NCBI GenBank assembly: GCA_024236195.1
Contig: JACKKZ010000003.1
Span: 558,001-622,000, forward strand
Source of the DNA: Sphingomonadaceae bacterium
Lineage (GTDB): Bacteria > Pseudomonadota > Alphaproteobacteria > Sphingomonadales > Sphingomonadaceae
Length of the DNA: 64,000 bases
Direction of reading: 5' to 3'
Shown: positions 26,167-33,861 of the stretch, piece by piece
Numbering within the stretch: the stretch's first letter is position 1
Layout: every line of letters begins with the position of its first letter
The notes under the pieces: generated by a model
Seen by the model: the letters and a program-made list of their open reading frames with translations, nothing else
The model's database searches: none
What the model was told of the DNA's origin: nothing
Made by a program: the position numbers and the translations under genes

Positions 26167-26753
26167 CGCCGCGCCGCTTGCGAGGCCTTTGACCAGTGGT
26201 AAGGCCGGTCGCCACCGATGGACCGGTCAGCGCTTCGCTCAGCGCAACCTGTTCTTCGTCGATCAGCTCGGCATGGGCGATCATTTCGCTCCAGCACCAT
26301 GGCGGTGGTCTGGAGCGCTTCGATCTCCACCTCTTCGTAGCGGCGCGGGTCCATGTGCTGGACGCACAGCACACCCACCGCGCGTTCGCGCCGCACAATC
26401 GGCACCCCGGCAAAGGAGTGGAATTTTTCTTCACCGGTTTCCGGGCGATAGGAGAAGTCCGGATGGGCCGCAGCCTCGGCCAGGTTGAGCATCTCGATAT
26501 TGCCGGCAATGGTCCCCACCAGACCTTCGCCGATCGCCATGCGGGTTACATGCACCGCCTCTTGCGCCAGTCCCTGGGTGGCGAACAGTTCGAGCATTCC
26601 CTCGCGCAGCAGATAGATCGAGCAGACCTCGCTATCGAGGCCCTGCGCGATCACTTCGACAACGGTGTTGAGTTTCGCTTGCGCATGGCTGCGCGATGCC
26701 ATGACATCATGCAGGCTGGTCAGTATCTGGCGTGCGGCAGCGGCTGCGGACAT
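26167..26753 (-). pseudogene. ptsP: N-terminal GAF part of ptsP, frameshifted
   Basis: From the ATG at 26753, about 154 codons encode a GAF domain ('LDSEVCSIYLLREGMLELFA', 'GVPIVRRERAVGVLCVQHMD') typical of the PtsP N-terminus. The family frame is then lost. An extra C in the CC at 26291-26292 (plus strand) shifts to a frame reading 'SEMIAHAELIDEEQVALSEA', and an extra T at 26200 shifts again to the frame of the enzyme I part ('LVKGLASGAAVFHQP'). Removing these two bases would restore one gene of about 750 residues. The cause is either sequencing/assembly error or a real lesion; the conserved downstream text argues for error or a very recent event. Confidence 0.8.
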
Positions 26754-26792
26754 GGTTACCGCCTATAGCAGAGCTGCGTTAATGGGAAATGC

Positions 26793-26818
26793 CGCAGCTG
26801 CCCTTATCGGCAGCTGCG
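26793..26818. terminator. Perfect 10-bp hairpin between ptsP and a DUF465 gene
   Basis: CGCAGCTGCC (26793-26802) and GGCAGCTGCG (26809-26818) pair perfectly around a 6-nt loop. It lies just after the minus-strand DUF465 stop at 26830 and before ptsP, so it may end the DUF465 transcript. There is no strong T run, so this may be a weak or Rho-assisted stop. Confidence 0.5.
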
Positions 26819-26829
26819 TGTTTCCCGGA

Positions 26830-26985
26830 TCAGGAGTGCGCAAGCTCCTCCTTGATCCGCAGCTTGCGGCGCTTGAGTTCCTGGATCGTTGCCGTGTCAG
26901 GCGAGGGCCGGTTCATTTCCTCGCGAATCTGCGCTTCGATACCGGCATGTTTGGTTTGCAGGGCGCTGACATGGGACGATTCCAT
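26830..26985 (-). CDS. DUF465 (YdcH-like) small protein
   Basis: A 51-residue helical protein from the ATG at 26985, with AGGAG 8 bp upstream; an ATG at 27012 is in frame but has no such site. The end 'ATIQELKRRKLRIKEELAHS' is the DUF465 signature: a short helical hairpin with basic residues. Function is unknown. A second DUF465 gene starts divergently at 27162. Confidence 0.82.
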   Translation of the reverse strand: MESSHVSALQTKHAGIEAQIREEMNRPSPDTATIQELKRRKLRIKEELAHS

Positions 26986-27161
26986 AGGGGTCTCCTTCGC
27001 TTGGTTGGCCAAGGCGACTCACCCTTTCGCGGGCGAGCCGCGCATTTGTCATCAAAACACAACAAATCTATCTTGCGAACCCCTTATAAGCCCCTAATCG
27101 GTTAGATGAGTTTTTTGGCGCGACGAGGCGTGGACCACGTCGCCAGAATTTTGGAGCAGGC

Positions 27162-27359
27162 GTGACCGAACAGGAACTGCGCAAGCGGCTGGAAGGCCTG
27201 CGGATCGAGCATCGCGACCTCGACGCAGCAATTGATGCGTTGACGCTGGCTGGCTCCACCGACCAGCTCCAGATTGCGCGGCTGAAGAAAAGAAAATTGC
27301 GCCTGCGCGACCAGATCGCAATAGTCGAAGACCTGCTCTTGCCTGATATCATTGCCTGA
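27162..27359 (+). CDS. DUF465 small protein (second copy)
   Basis: A 65-residue helical protein from a GTG start, with TTGGAG 5-10 bp upstream. 'LQIARLKKRKLRLRDQIAIVEDLLLPD' carries the DUF465 pattern seen in the divergent gene at 26830-26985. It resembles that gene in fold but not closely in sequence. Function is unknown. It lies ahead of rcdA, with about 125 bp between. Confidence 0.82.
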   Translation: MTEQELRKRLEGLRIEHRDLDAAIDALTLAGSTDQLQIARLKKRKLRLRDQIAIVEDLLLPDIIA

Positions 27360-27485
27360 TCGGGGCCTGACCGCGGCCTGATCGGGGCCGGAACTGTGCC
27401 ACGCCGGGACAGTCCCGAATTGGCGCGGGATAATCCCTCCCCTGCGCTGGAACCGGGCCTGCCACGCGTCTAGCGGTGGCTGTCT

Positions 27486-27968
27486 ATGGCCAGGGCTGTC
27501 GACATAAACGAGCCGATTATCGAAGCGCTCTATTGCGAAGCACTCGTGCTCGCTGACGAAGTGCGCGCGGTGTTTGACCTGTCCCCTGTCCAATCCACTG
27601 GTGGCGAAGCCGAATTCCTGCGGATGGCCCTGTCAACCGAAGGGCTCAAAACGACCACGCGAATGATGCACATCCTCGCCTGGCTGCTCAATCATCGGGC
27701 CTATTATTCCGGCGAATTGAGCGAGTTTCAGCTGCGTCGCCATGGCCGCCTGCCACCCGATCGCCCGGGGGATCGCAGCAACCTTGCCATGCTGGAACCG
27801 GCGACTTGCGAACTGATTGCCGAGACCGAAGCGCTCCATGCGCGCATCGCCCGGCTGGACCGGGCCTGGCGGGACCGGTTCGAGATGCAGCCTGCCGCGG
27901 TACTGCGCCTGCGCGAAAGGTTGCAGGAGCGTATCCTGTCAAGCAGCAGCGACTCAGGTCGCTTCTAA
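27486..27968 (+). CDS. rcdA: RcdA / DUF1465 protein (regulator of CtrA degradation)
   Basis: A 160-residue all-helical protein of the DUF1465 family, to which Caulobacter RcdA belongs; 'FLRMALSTEGLKTTTRMMHILAWLLNHRAY' (two halves: FLRMALSTEGLKTTTRMMHI, LAWLLNHRAY) is the family core. RcdA is an adaptor that, with CpdR and PopA, brings substrates such as CtrA to the ClpXP protease. The C-terminal tail 'SSSSDSGRF' is disordered, as in RcdA. Its 3' end overlaps glpK on the other strand by 15 bp. Family assignment is good; the CtrA role here is inferred. Confidence 0.82.
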   Translation: MARAVDINEPIIEALYCEALVLADEVRAVFDLSPVQSTGGEAEFLRMALSTEGLKTTTRMMHILAWLLNHRAYYSGELSEFQLRRHGRLPPDRPGDRSNLAMLEPATCELIAETEALHARIARLDRAWRDRFEMQPAAVLRLRERLQERILSSSSDSGRF

Positions 27969-29423
27969 CGCCTTGCGCCAGCGGGCGAGGCGTTCTCCCC
28001 GCACCTCAGGCTCCATGGATGGACCGAAACGCCGGACCTCGCCGCGCATTGCCCTCGCTGCTGCCTGCAGATCCGCAAACAGCCCGCAGCCCACACCTGC
28101 GAGCATCGCCGCGCCCAGCGCTGTGGTTTCGACAAATTCAGGTCGCTCGACCTCCAGCCCCAGCATGTCGGACAAATCCTGCGCCATCCAGTTATTGGCG
28201 CTCATCCCGCCATCGACCTTGAGCAATCCCCATTCTGCGCCATCAGCAGCAAAGGCCTGTGCGAGGTCATAGGTCTGGTGCGCCATCGCCTCCAGCGCGG
28301 CGCGCACGATCTGCGCTTTCCCGCTGGCGAAGCTTAGCCCGGTGATGACCCCGCGCGCATCGGCCCGCCAATGCGGTGCGCCTAGGCCTGACAAGGCCGG
28401 GACAATCGTCACTCCGCCACTATCAGGGATAGATCGCGCCAGCGCCTCGCTCTCGGCTGCGCTGGTAACGAAGCCCAGCGAATCCCGCAGCCACTGGATC
28501 AGGCTGCCTGCAACAAACACTGATCCTTCCAGCGCGTAACTACGCTGCCCGCCCTGCTGGCACAGCACCGTGCCCAACATGCGGTTATCCGAATGGGGGA
28601 TGGCTCCGCCCATATTGGTGAGGACAAAGGCCCCGGTGCCATAGGTCGCCTTGGTCTCCCCCGGTGAAAGGCAGCCCTGCCCGATGGTCGCCGATTGCTG
28701 GTCACCGGCAAGGCCACAAATGGGCACTTCCTCGCCCAGCCATTGCTTCTGCGCCATTGCCAGCCGCCCCGAACAATCGACAACTTCCGGCAAGGCCTGC
28801 TTCGGCAAGCCGAAAAGCTCACACAGCCCCGGATCAAACTGCGCCCCGTCCAGCGCGAGCAACAAAGTCCGGCTGGCATTGCTGGCATCGCTGATATGCG
28901 CCCCGCCTGACAGCTTGAAGATCAGCCAGCTTTCTACTGTGCCGAAACGCAAGGTGCCACGCTCCGCTGCACCGCGCACTTCCTCGCTATTGTCGAGCAG
29001 CCAGCGCATCTTGGTGGCGGAGAAATAGGGATCGAGCAGAAGGCCGGTCTGGCGTTGCACATCAGCCTCATGCCCCGCCGCGCGCAATTCCGCGCAGAAG
29101 GGTTCGGTCCGCCGGTCCTGCCATACCAGCGCGCGGTGGAGCGGCTCGCCGCTGGTGCTGTCCCACGCCACCACTGTTTCGCGCTGGTTGGTGATGCCGA
29201 TGGCTGCAATGTCCCCCGCCCCGCCCGCTGCCTCCACCACTTCGCGCGCGCAGGCGAGCGTGCTGTCCCATATCTCGCTCGCATCATGTTCGACCCAGCC
29301 GGGCTGCGGATAATGCTGCTGCAATTCCCGCTGGGCGACATGGTGCATGGCTCCATCAGGCGCAAACAGCATGGCGCGGGTGGACGTTGTCCCGGCATCG
29401 AGGACTAGGATCAGCTCAGTCAT
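27954..29423 (-). CDS. glpK: Glycerol kinase
   Basis: A 489-residue FGGY-family kinase that phosphorylates glycerol to sn-glycerol 3-phosphate. The start 'LILVLDAGTTSTRAMLF' is the phosphate-1 motif, followed by 'GITNQRETVVAWD' and 'GLAGDQQSATIGQ', which are specific to GlpK. Length is normal (about 495). No glpF or glpD lies nearby. Upstream is an imperfectly explained 16-bp inverted repeat shared with the divergent MBL gene. Confidence 0.94.
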   Translation of the reverse strand: MTELILVLDAGTTSTRAMLFAPDGAMHHVAQRELQQHYPQPGWVEHDASEIWDSTLACAREVVEAAGGAGDIAAIGITNQRETVVAWDSTSGEPLHRALVWQDRRTEPFCAELRAAGHEADVQRQTGLLLDPYFSATKMRWLLDNSEEVRGAAERGTLRFGTVESWLIFKLSGGAHISDASNASRTLLLALDGAQFDPGLCELFGLPKQALPEVVDCSGRLAMAQKQWLGEEVPICGLAGDQQSATIGQGCLSPGETKATYGTGAFVLTNMGGAIPHSDNRMLGTVLCQQGGQRSYALEGSVFVAGSLIQWLRDSLGFVTSAAESEALARSIPDSGGVTIVPALSGLGAPHWRADARGVITGLSFASGKAQIVRAALEAMAHQTYDLAQAFAADGAEWGLLKVDGGMSANNWMAQDLSDMLGLEVERPEFVETTALGAAMLAGVGCGLFADLQAAARAMRGEVRRFGPSMEPEVRGERLARWRKALEAT

Positions 29424-29445
29424 AGCCCCACCATATCCGTTCGTG

Positions 29446-29494
29446 TCGAGCTAAGTCGAGACACCTGTGACACATGCCTCTCGACTTAGCTCGA
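29446..29494. repeat. Perfect 16-bp inverted repeat between glpK and the MBL gene
   Basis: TCGAGCTAAGTCGAGA (29446-29461) is repeated as TCTCGACTTAGCTCGA (29479-29494) with 17 bp between. The arms match the widespread 'TCGAGCGAAGTCGAGA' intergenic palindrome of sphingomonads with one changed position in both arms. It sits in the promoter gap of two divergent genes, so it could also be an operator. Confidence 0.65.
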
Positions 29495-29519
29495 GGCGAG
29501 CGGGTAAGGTGAAAGTGAA

Positions 29520-30392
29520 ATGGCTGATATTCCCCCCAAACCATGGCCGACCGGGCTGGTCGAGGAAGTGGAACCTCTGGTCCGCCGTGTGCTCGCGCCC
29601 AATCCCTCGCCCTATACCTATACCGGCACGCAGACCTATCTCGTCGGCAATGCGGGCGATATTGCCGTGATCGACCCCGGCCCTGCCGAGCCGGAGCACC
29701 TTGCCGCGCTGGAAGCGGCAATTGGTGACAAGCCGGTCAGCGCGATCATGTGTACCCACACCCATCGCGACCATTCCCCCGCTGCCGCCCCGCTGGCCGA
29801 GAAAACCGGCGCACCGATTGTCGGCTGCGCGCCGCTGGTGCTGGAGAGCAGTGAACCGCGCGCTGACGAATCCTTTGACAAGGCCTATGCCCCAGACCGG
29901 GTGATGGAAGATGGCGAAGCCATGACCGGCACCGGCTGGACATTACGTGCCGTTCACACGCCGGGCCATACTTCCAACCATCTTTGCTTCGCACTGGAGG
30001 AAAGCGGCGCGTTGTTTACCGGGGATCATGTGATGGGCTGGTCCACCAGTGTGGTGATCCCGCCGGATGGCGACATGGCTGCCTATATGGCCAGCCTCGC
30101 CAGATTGCATGAGCGCGAGGACCGCGTCTATTACCCGGCCCATGGCCCCGCAGTAGAGAAACCGCGCCAGCTGGTCCGCGGCATGATCGGCCATCGTCGC
30201 CAGCGTGAGAACCAGATCCTGCGCCTGATCCGCGAGGCGGAACACGCCATCGAGGAAATGGTGCCAAAGATGTATAAAGGGCTGGACGAGCGGCTCCACG
30301 GCGCAGCGGGCATGTCGATCAAGGCGCATCTTCTGGACCTTGAAAAGCGCGGAATGGCCAGCCGAATGGGGGACCTATGGCAGGCGAAGTGA
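29520..30392 (+). CDS. MBL-fold metallo-hydrolase
   Basis: A 290-residue metallo-beta-lactamase-fold protein of the LACTB2/RNase-Z-like branch. The metal motif 'CTHTHRDHSPAA' (HxHxDH) lies near residue 78, with later ligands in 'VHTPGHTSNHLCF' and 'FTGDHVMGW', and a winged-helix-like C-terminal domain follows. Such proteins hydrolyse thioesters, RNA ends or other esters; the substrate here is unknown. It overlaps the DUF4230 gene by 16 bp and is the first gene of a run through nadA. Confidence 0.88.
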   Translation: MADIPPKPWPTGLVEEVEPLVRRVLAPNPSPYTYTGTQTYLVGNAGDIAVIDPGPAEPEHLAALEAAIGDKPVSAIMCTHTHRDHSPAAAPLAEKTGAPIVGCAPLVLESSEPRADESFDKAYAPDRVMEDGEAMTGTGWTLRAVHTPGHTSNHLCFALEESGALFTGDHVMGWSTSVVIPPDGDMAAYMASLARLHEREDRVYYPAHGPAVEKPRQLVRGMIGHRRQRENQILRLIREAEHAIEEMVPKMYKGLDERLHGAAGMSIKAHLLDLEKRGMASRMGDLWQAK

Positions 30393-31069
30393 AGCAAGGC
30401 GAACAGTCAGCCCCTGACATCGCAGCCCCTTTGGAGGCGTGGCGCAGCCAGTCGCTCGCCCGGGTGCAGGCGCTGCCGTGGCTGCTGTTCATCCTGATGA
30501 TGGGCCTGTGCCTGTGGCTGGCATGGAAAGCCTTCGGACCTGACGAGTTGGGTGACCCGCTCGCCACCAGCCTCGCCAGTTTTGAAAAGCAGAACCGGCT
30601 GACTGTGTTCAGTGCCGAGCTCTCCCCGGTGGTGGCGAGCAAGGACAGCCGCTTTTTCGGGACCATCGAAAGCCGCCAGGTTGCTGTGATCCCCGCGCGG
30701 GTCGATTACACGCTCGACCTGTCCACCATGGATCGCGACCGGATGGGCTGGGACGGCGAGACGCACACGCTGGACGTGCGCCTGCCCCCGCTGGAAGTGG
30801 GCCTGCCCAACCTTGACGAAGGCCGCGCACAATATCTGCGCGAGGGTATCTGGATCAGCCGCGATGCGCAGGACAAGCTCACCCGCGCCAATACCAAGCT
30901 GGCGGAAAAGCAAGCCCTTGCCTCTGCGCAGAATGATGTGTTGATGGGCCTCGCCCGCAGCGCGGCAAAGGATGCAATCCGCCAGAACCTCGCTATACCG
31001 CTGCAAGTCGCCGGCTATGGCGATGTCACCGTGAATGTCCGCTTTGACGGAGAGAAGACCGAACAATGA
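30377..31069 (+). CDS. DUF4230 domain protein
   Basis: A 230-residue inner-membrane-anchored protein: cytoplasmic start, one membrane helix ('ALPWLLFILMMGLCLWLAW', about residues 32-50) and a periplasmic DUF4230 domain ('LTVFSAELSPVVASKDSRFF', 'VIPARVDYTLDLSTM', 'TVNVRFDG'). Function is unknown. It overlaps genes on both sides (16 bp with the MBL gene, 4 bp with nadA), so translational coupling is likely. Confidence 0.82.
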   Translation: MAGEVKQGEQSAPDIAAPLEAWRSQSLARVQALPWLLFILMMGLCLWLAWKAFGPDELGDPLATSLASFEKQNRLTVFSAELSPVVASKDSRFFGTIESRQVAVIPARVDYTLDLSTMDRDRMGWDGETHTLDVRLPPLEVGLPNLDEGRAQYLREGIWISRDAQDKLTRANTKLAEKQALASAQNDVLMGLARSAAKDAIRQNLAIPLQVAGYGDVTVNVRFDGEKTEQ

Positions 31070-32052
31070 GTGCTGAAGCCCCCCTCCCCACCGGAACTGA
31101 CCTGCTGGCCGAGATCAATCGCCTGCGCAAGGAACGCAATGCGGTGATCCTCGCGCATTATTACCAGCGCCCGGAGATCCAGGATCTGGCTGATTTCGTC
31201 GGGGATTCGCTCGAATTGAGCCGCAAGGCAGCGGCCACCGACGCGGATGTGATCGCGTTCTGCGGGGTCAAGTTCATGGCCGACACCGCCAAGATCCTCA
31301 GCCCGGAAAAGATCGTGATCCTGCCTGACATGGACGCGGGCTGTTCGCTGGAGGACAGCTGCCCACCGGAGAAGTTCAAGAAGTTCCGGGAACAGCACCC
31401 CGATCATATCGCGCTGACCTACATCAACTGCTCGACCGAGGTGAAGGCGCTCAGCGACGTGATCGTCACCTCCTCCAGCGCGGAAACGATCCTTCAGCAA
31501 ATCCCGCTGGACCAGAAGATCATCTTCGGGCCGGACCGGCATCTGGGCGGTTACCTCAGCCGCAAGTTCAACCGCGAAATGCTGCTCTGGCCGGGCGTGT
31601 GCATCGTGCACGAGGCGTTCAGCGAGACCGAGCTGATGAAGCTCAAGGCGCAGCACCCCGGCGCGCCCGTGGCCGCCCATCCGGAATGCCCGCCCGCGAT
31701 CATCGATCATGCGGACTATGTCGGGTCAACCAGCGGCATCCTCAATTTCGCCAGGACGTTCGAAGGCGACACGCTGATCGTCGCGACCGAACCGCACATC
31801 ATCCACCAGATGGAAAAGGCGCTGCCTGGCAAGCAGTTCATCGGCGCGCCCGGTGCAGACGGCAACTGCAACTGCAACATCTGCCCCTATATGGCGCTCA
31901 ACACGCTGGAAAAACTCTACATCGCCCTGCGCGACCTCGAGCCGCGCATCGAGATCGAGGAACAACTGCGGCTGGACGCGAAGAAGAGCTTGGACAAGAT
32001 GCTGGAAATGGCCAGCGGGACCGTTGGCAAAGGGGATCTGGGGGCGCGGTGA
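31066..32052 (+). CDS. nadA: Quinolinate synthase NadA
   Basis: A 328-residue [4Fe-4S] enzyme that condenses iminoaspartate with dihydroxyacetone phosphate to make quinolinate, the NAD precursor. 'AVILAHYYQRPEIQDLADFVGDS', the Cys in 'YINCSTEVKA', 'GPDRHLGGYL' and the C-terminal 'CNCNICPYM' contain the expected cluster cysteines. nadB and nadC are not beside it. The stop overlaps the ATG of the next small gene. Confidence 0.96.
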   Translation: MSAEAPLPTGTDLLAEINRLRKERNAVILAHYYQRPEIQDLADFVGDSLELSRKAAATDADVIAFCGVKFMADTAKILSPEKIVILPDMDAGCSLEDSCPPEKFKKFREQHPDHIALTYINCSTEVKALSDVIVTSSSAETILQQIPLDQKIIFGPDRHLGGYLSRKFNREMLLWPGVCIVHEAFSETELMKLKAQHPGAPVAAHPECPPAIIDHADYVGSTSGILNFARTFEGDTLIVATEPHIIHQMEKALPGKQFIGAPGADGNCNCNICPYMALNTLEKLYIALRDLEPRIEIEEQLRLDAKKSLDKMLEMASGTVGKGDLGAR

Positions 32053-32489
32053 TGCGGGGCATATTCGCCTTCTTCGCCGCGCTGATACTCGGAGCGCCAG
32101 TAATGGCCCAGACCAATGCCTACCAAGTTGGGCAGGTCTGGACCTATGACACAGCCGCAGAGGACTCCGGGTCGCTAATTAAGATCCAAGCAATTGAAAT
32201 GGTCGGACCTGAAGACAAGCAGCAAACAATCTACCATATTTCCATGTCTGATATTGCGCTCAAAGGAGCGTCACAGGACCGGATCAATGCCGGTCACTTG
32301 CCAGTTTCGCGCGAAACGCTGGACATGTCAGTCACGTCGCTGACGTCTAATCCGCAGGACTTCCCCGATCTGGACTATCGGACCGGGATGGCAGAGTGGC
32401 GCCGGGCCAATGGCGGTTGGTTCACCATTTCCTTGCAGGACATCGCCGGTGTCTTGCGAAAATCCTTTGCGCGAGTTCCCACAGACTAG
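32052..32489 (+). CDS. Small secreted protein, unknown function
   Basis: A 145-residue protein with a clear signal peptide (MRGIFAFFAALILGAPVMAQ, cleavage after MAQ or AQT). The mature part has 'VGQVWTYDTAAEDSGSLIKI' and 'ISMSDIALKGASQDRINAG', a beta-rich pattern I do not recognise as a named family. The ATG overlaps the nadA stop by one base, so it would be coupled to nadA. Its DNA (about 32.16-32.28 kb) is less GC-rich than the neighbours, with AATTAAG and CAAACAATC stretches, suggesting a later arrival. Confidence 0.7.
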   Translation: MRGIFAFFAALILGAPVMAQTNAYQVGQVWTYDTAAEDSGSLIKIQAIEMVGPEDKQQTIYHISMSDIALKGASQDRINAGHLPVSRETLDMSVTSLTSNPQDFPDLDYRTGMAEWRRANGGWFTISLQDIAGVLRKSFARVPTD

Positions 32490-32551
32490 CCTATCCCGCA
32501 ACCAACCCGCCGTTCATGCGTTAAGCCCCTGCACAAGGGAGGGAAATTTGC

Positions 32552-33856
32552 ATGTGGGCACGGCTCAAGACCATCTGGCAGGCAGTGAATGCCAGCTACT
32601 GGTTCTATCCCGGACTGTTCTCGCTCAGCGCGCTGTTGCTGGCCCTTTTGACGATCCATCTCGACCGGATCGGCTGGGCTGAATGGCTGGGCGGGGTCAA
32701 CTGGCTGGAGACCGCGCGGCCTGAGGGCGCATCAAACATGCTCACTGTCATTGCCAGCGCCATGATCGGTGTGGCGGCGACTGTGTTTTCGATCACCATT
32801 GCCGCGGTTGCCTATGCCAGCAGCACCTATGGCCCGCGGCTACTTACCAATTTCATGGAAGATCGCGGCAACCAGCTGAGCCTTGCCACCTTTATCGGCA
32901 CCTTTGTCTATGCACTCACCGTGCTGCATGCCGTGCGCACCGGGGCGGAGGAGGCCGGGAGCAGCACTGGCTTCGTGCCCCAGCTCTCGCTGCTGGTTGC
33001 CTATGCGCTGATGGCGCTATCCGTCGCGGTGCTGGTCTTTTTCCTCAACCACATCCCGGCCTCGATCCGCATCAATGCTGTGCTGCAAGGGATCGGCGAG
33101 CGGCTGATCCGAGACATTGCCAGCCGTTTCCCCGACGATGCGCGCGGCGAGACGGTGATGCGCGCTCCGCAGGGGCGGCCCGTCAGCGCATCGGGCACCG
33201 GCTATATCCAGGCGATCGACTTTGAACGGTTGGAGCGGATCGCGCAGTCAGTAGGCGGCACCCTCAAACTGGGAGTGCGGACGGGCGATTTCGTCCATCC
33301 CGATGTCCCGCTCGCCTTTTGGGCGGATGATGACGGTCTCGACGATTTGCGTGACGAGGAAATCTGCGCCTGCATGATGCTGGGCGGGATGCGCACCCCG
33401 GCGCAGGACCTCCATTTCCTGATCGACGAGCTGGTCGAGATCGGGCTGCGCGCGCTGTCACCGGGGATCAACGATCCCTTTACCGCGATCACCGCAACGC
33501 ATTGGCTAGGGGCGGCGACAGCCGAACTGGCCCGACGCGACCTTACCCGCTGTTTTGGCGATGCGGACAGTGCCGATGAGGACCGGCTGGTGCTGCTCAA
33601 TGACGATTTCGCGCATTTTGTCGGGCGCGGTTTCGGCGCGCTGCGATCAGGCCTAGCGACTAGCCCGACCGCCGCGCGGGTTGCCTTTGACGCCATCGCC
33701 AATGCCGGGACAACCTGCATGGATGAAAGCCGCCTCGCCGAATTGCGCAAGGAGGGTGAGCAATTGATGCGGCAGGCGCGCGAAGCCCTGAGCGGCCCCG
33801 ACCTCGAAATGGTCGAGGCGCGCTACCACATCTTCACGGAGCGGTTCGCAGGCTGA
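32552..33856 (+). CDS. DUF2254 membrane protein
   Basis: A 434-residue inner-membrane protein of the DUF2254 family. Four membrane helices fall in residues about 15-170 ('FSLSALLLALLTIHLDRIGW', 'ATVFSITIAAVAYASSTYGP', 'ATFIGTFVYALTVLHAVRTG', 'LSLLVAYALMALSVAVLVFF'), and a cytoplasmic region follows with 'RALSPGINDPFTAITATHWL', a family hallmark. Function is unknown. GGGAGGG lies about 8 bp before the ATG. It is convergent with the DUF885 gene, 5 bp apart. Confidence 0.87.
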   Translation: MWARLKTIWQAVNASYWFYPGLFSLSALLLALLTIHLDRIGWAEWLGGVNWLETARPEGASNMLTVIASAMIGVAATVFSITIAAVAYASSTYGPRLLTNFMEDRGNQLSLATFIGTFVYALTVLHAVRTGAEEAGSSTGFVPQLSLLVAYALMALSVAVLVFFLNHIPASIRINAVLQGIGERLIRDIASRFPDDARGETVMRAPQGRPVSASGTGYIQAIDFERLERIAQSVGGTLKLGVRTGDFVHPDVPLAFWADDDGLDDLRDEEICACMMLGGMRTPAQDLHFLIDELVEIGLRALSPGINDPFTAITATHWLGAATAELARRDLTRCFGDADSADEDRLVLLNDDFAHFVGRGFGALRSGLATSPTAARVAFDAIANAGTTCMDESRLAELRKEGEQLMRQAREALSGPDLEMVEARYHIFTERFAG

Positions 33857-33861
33857 CCGCC

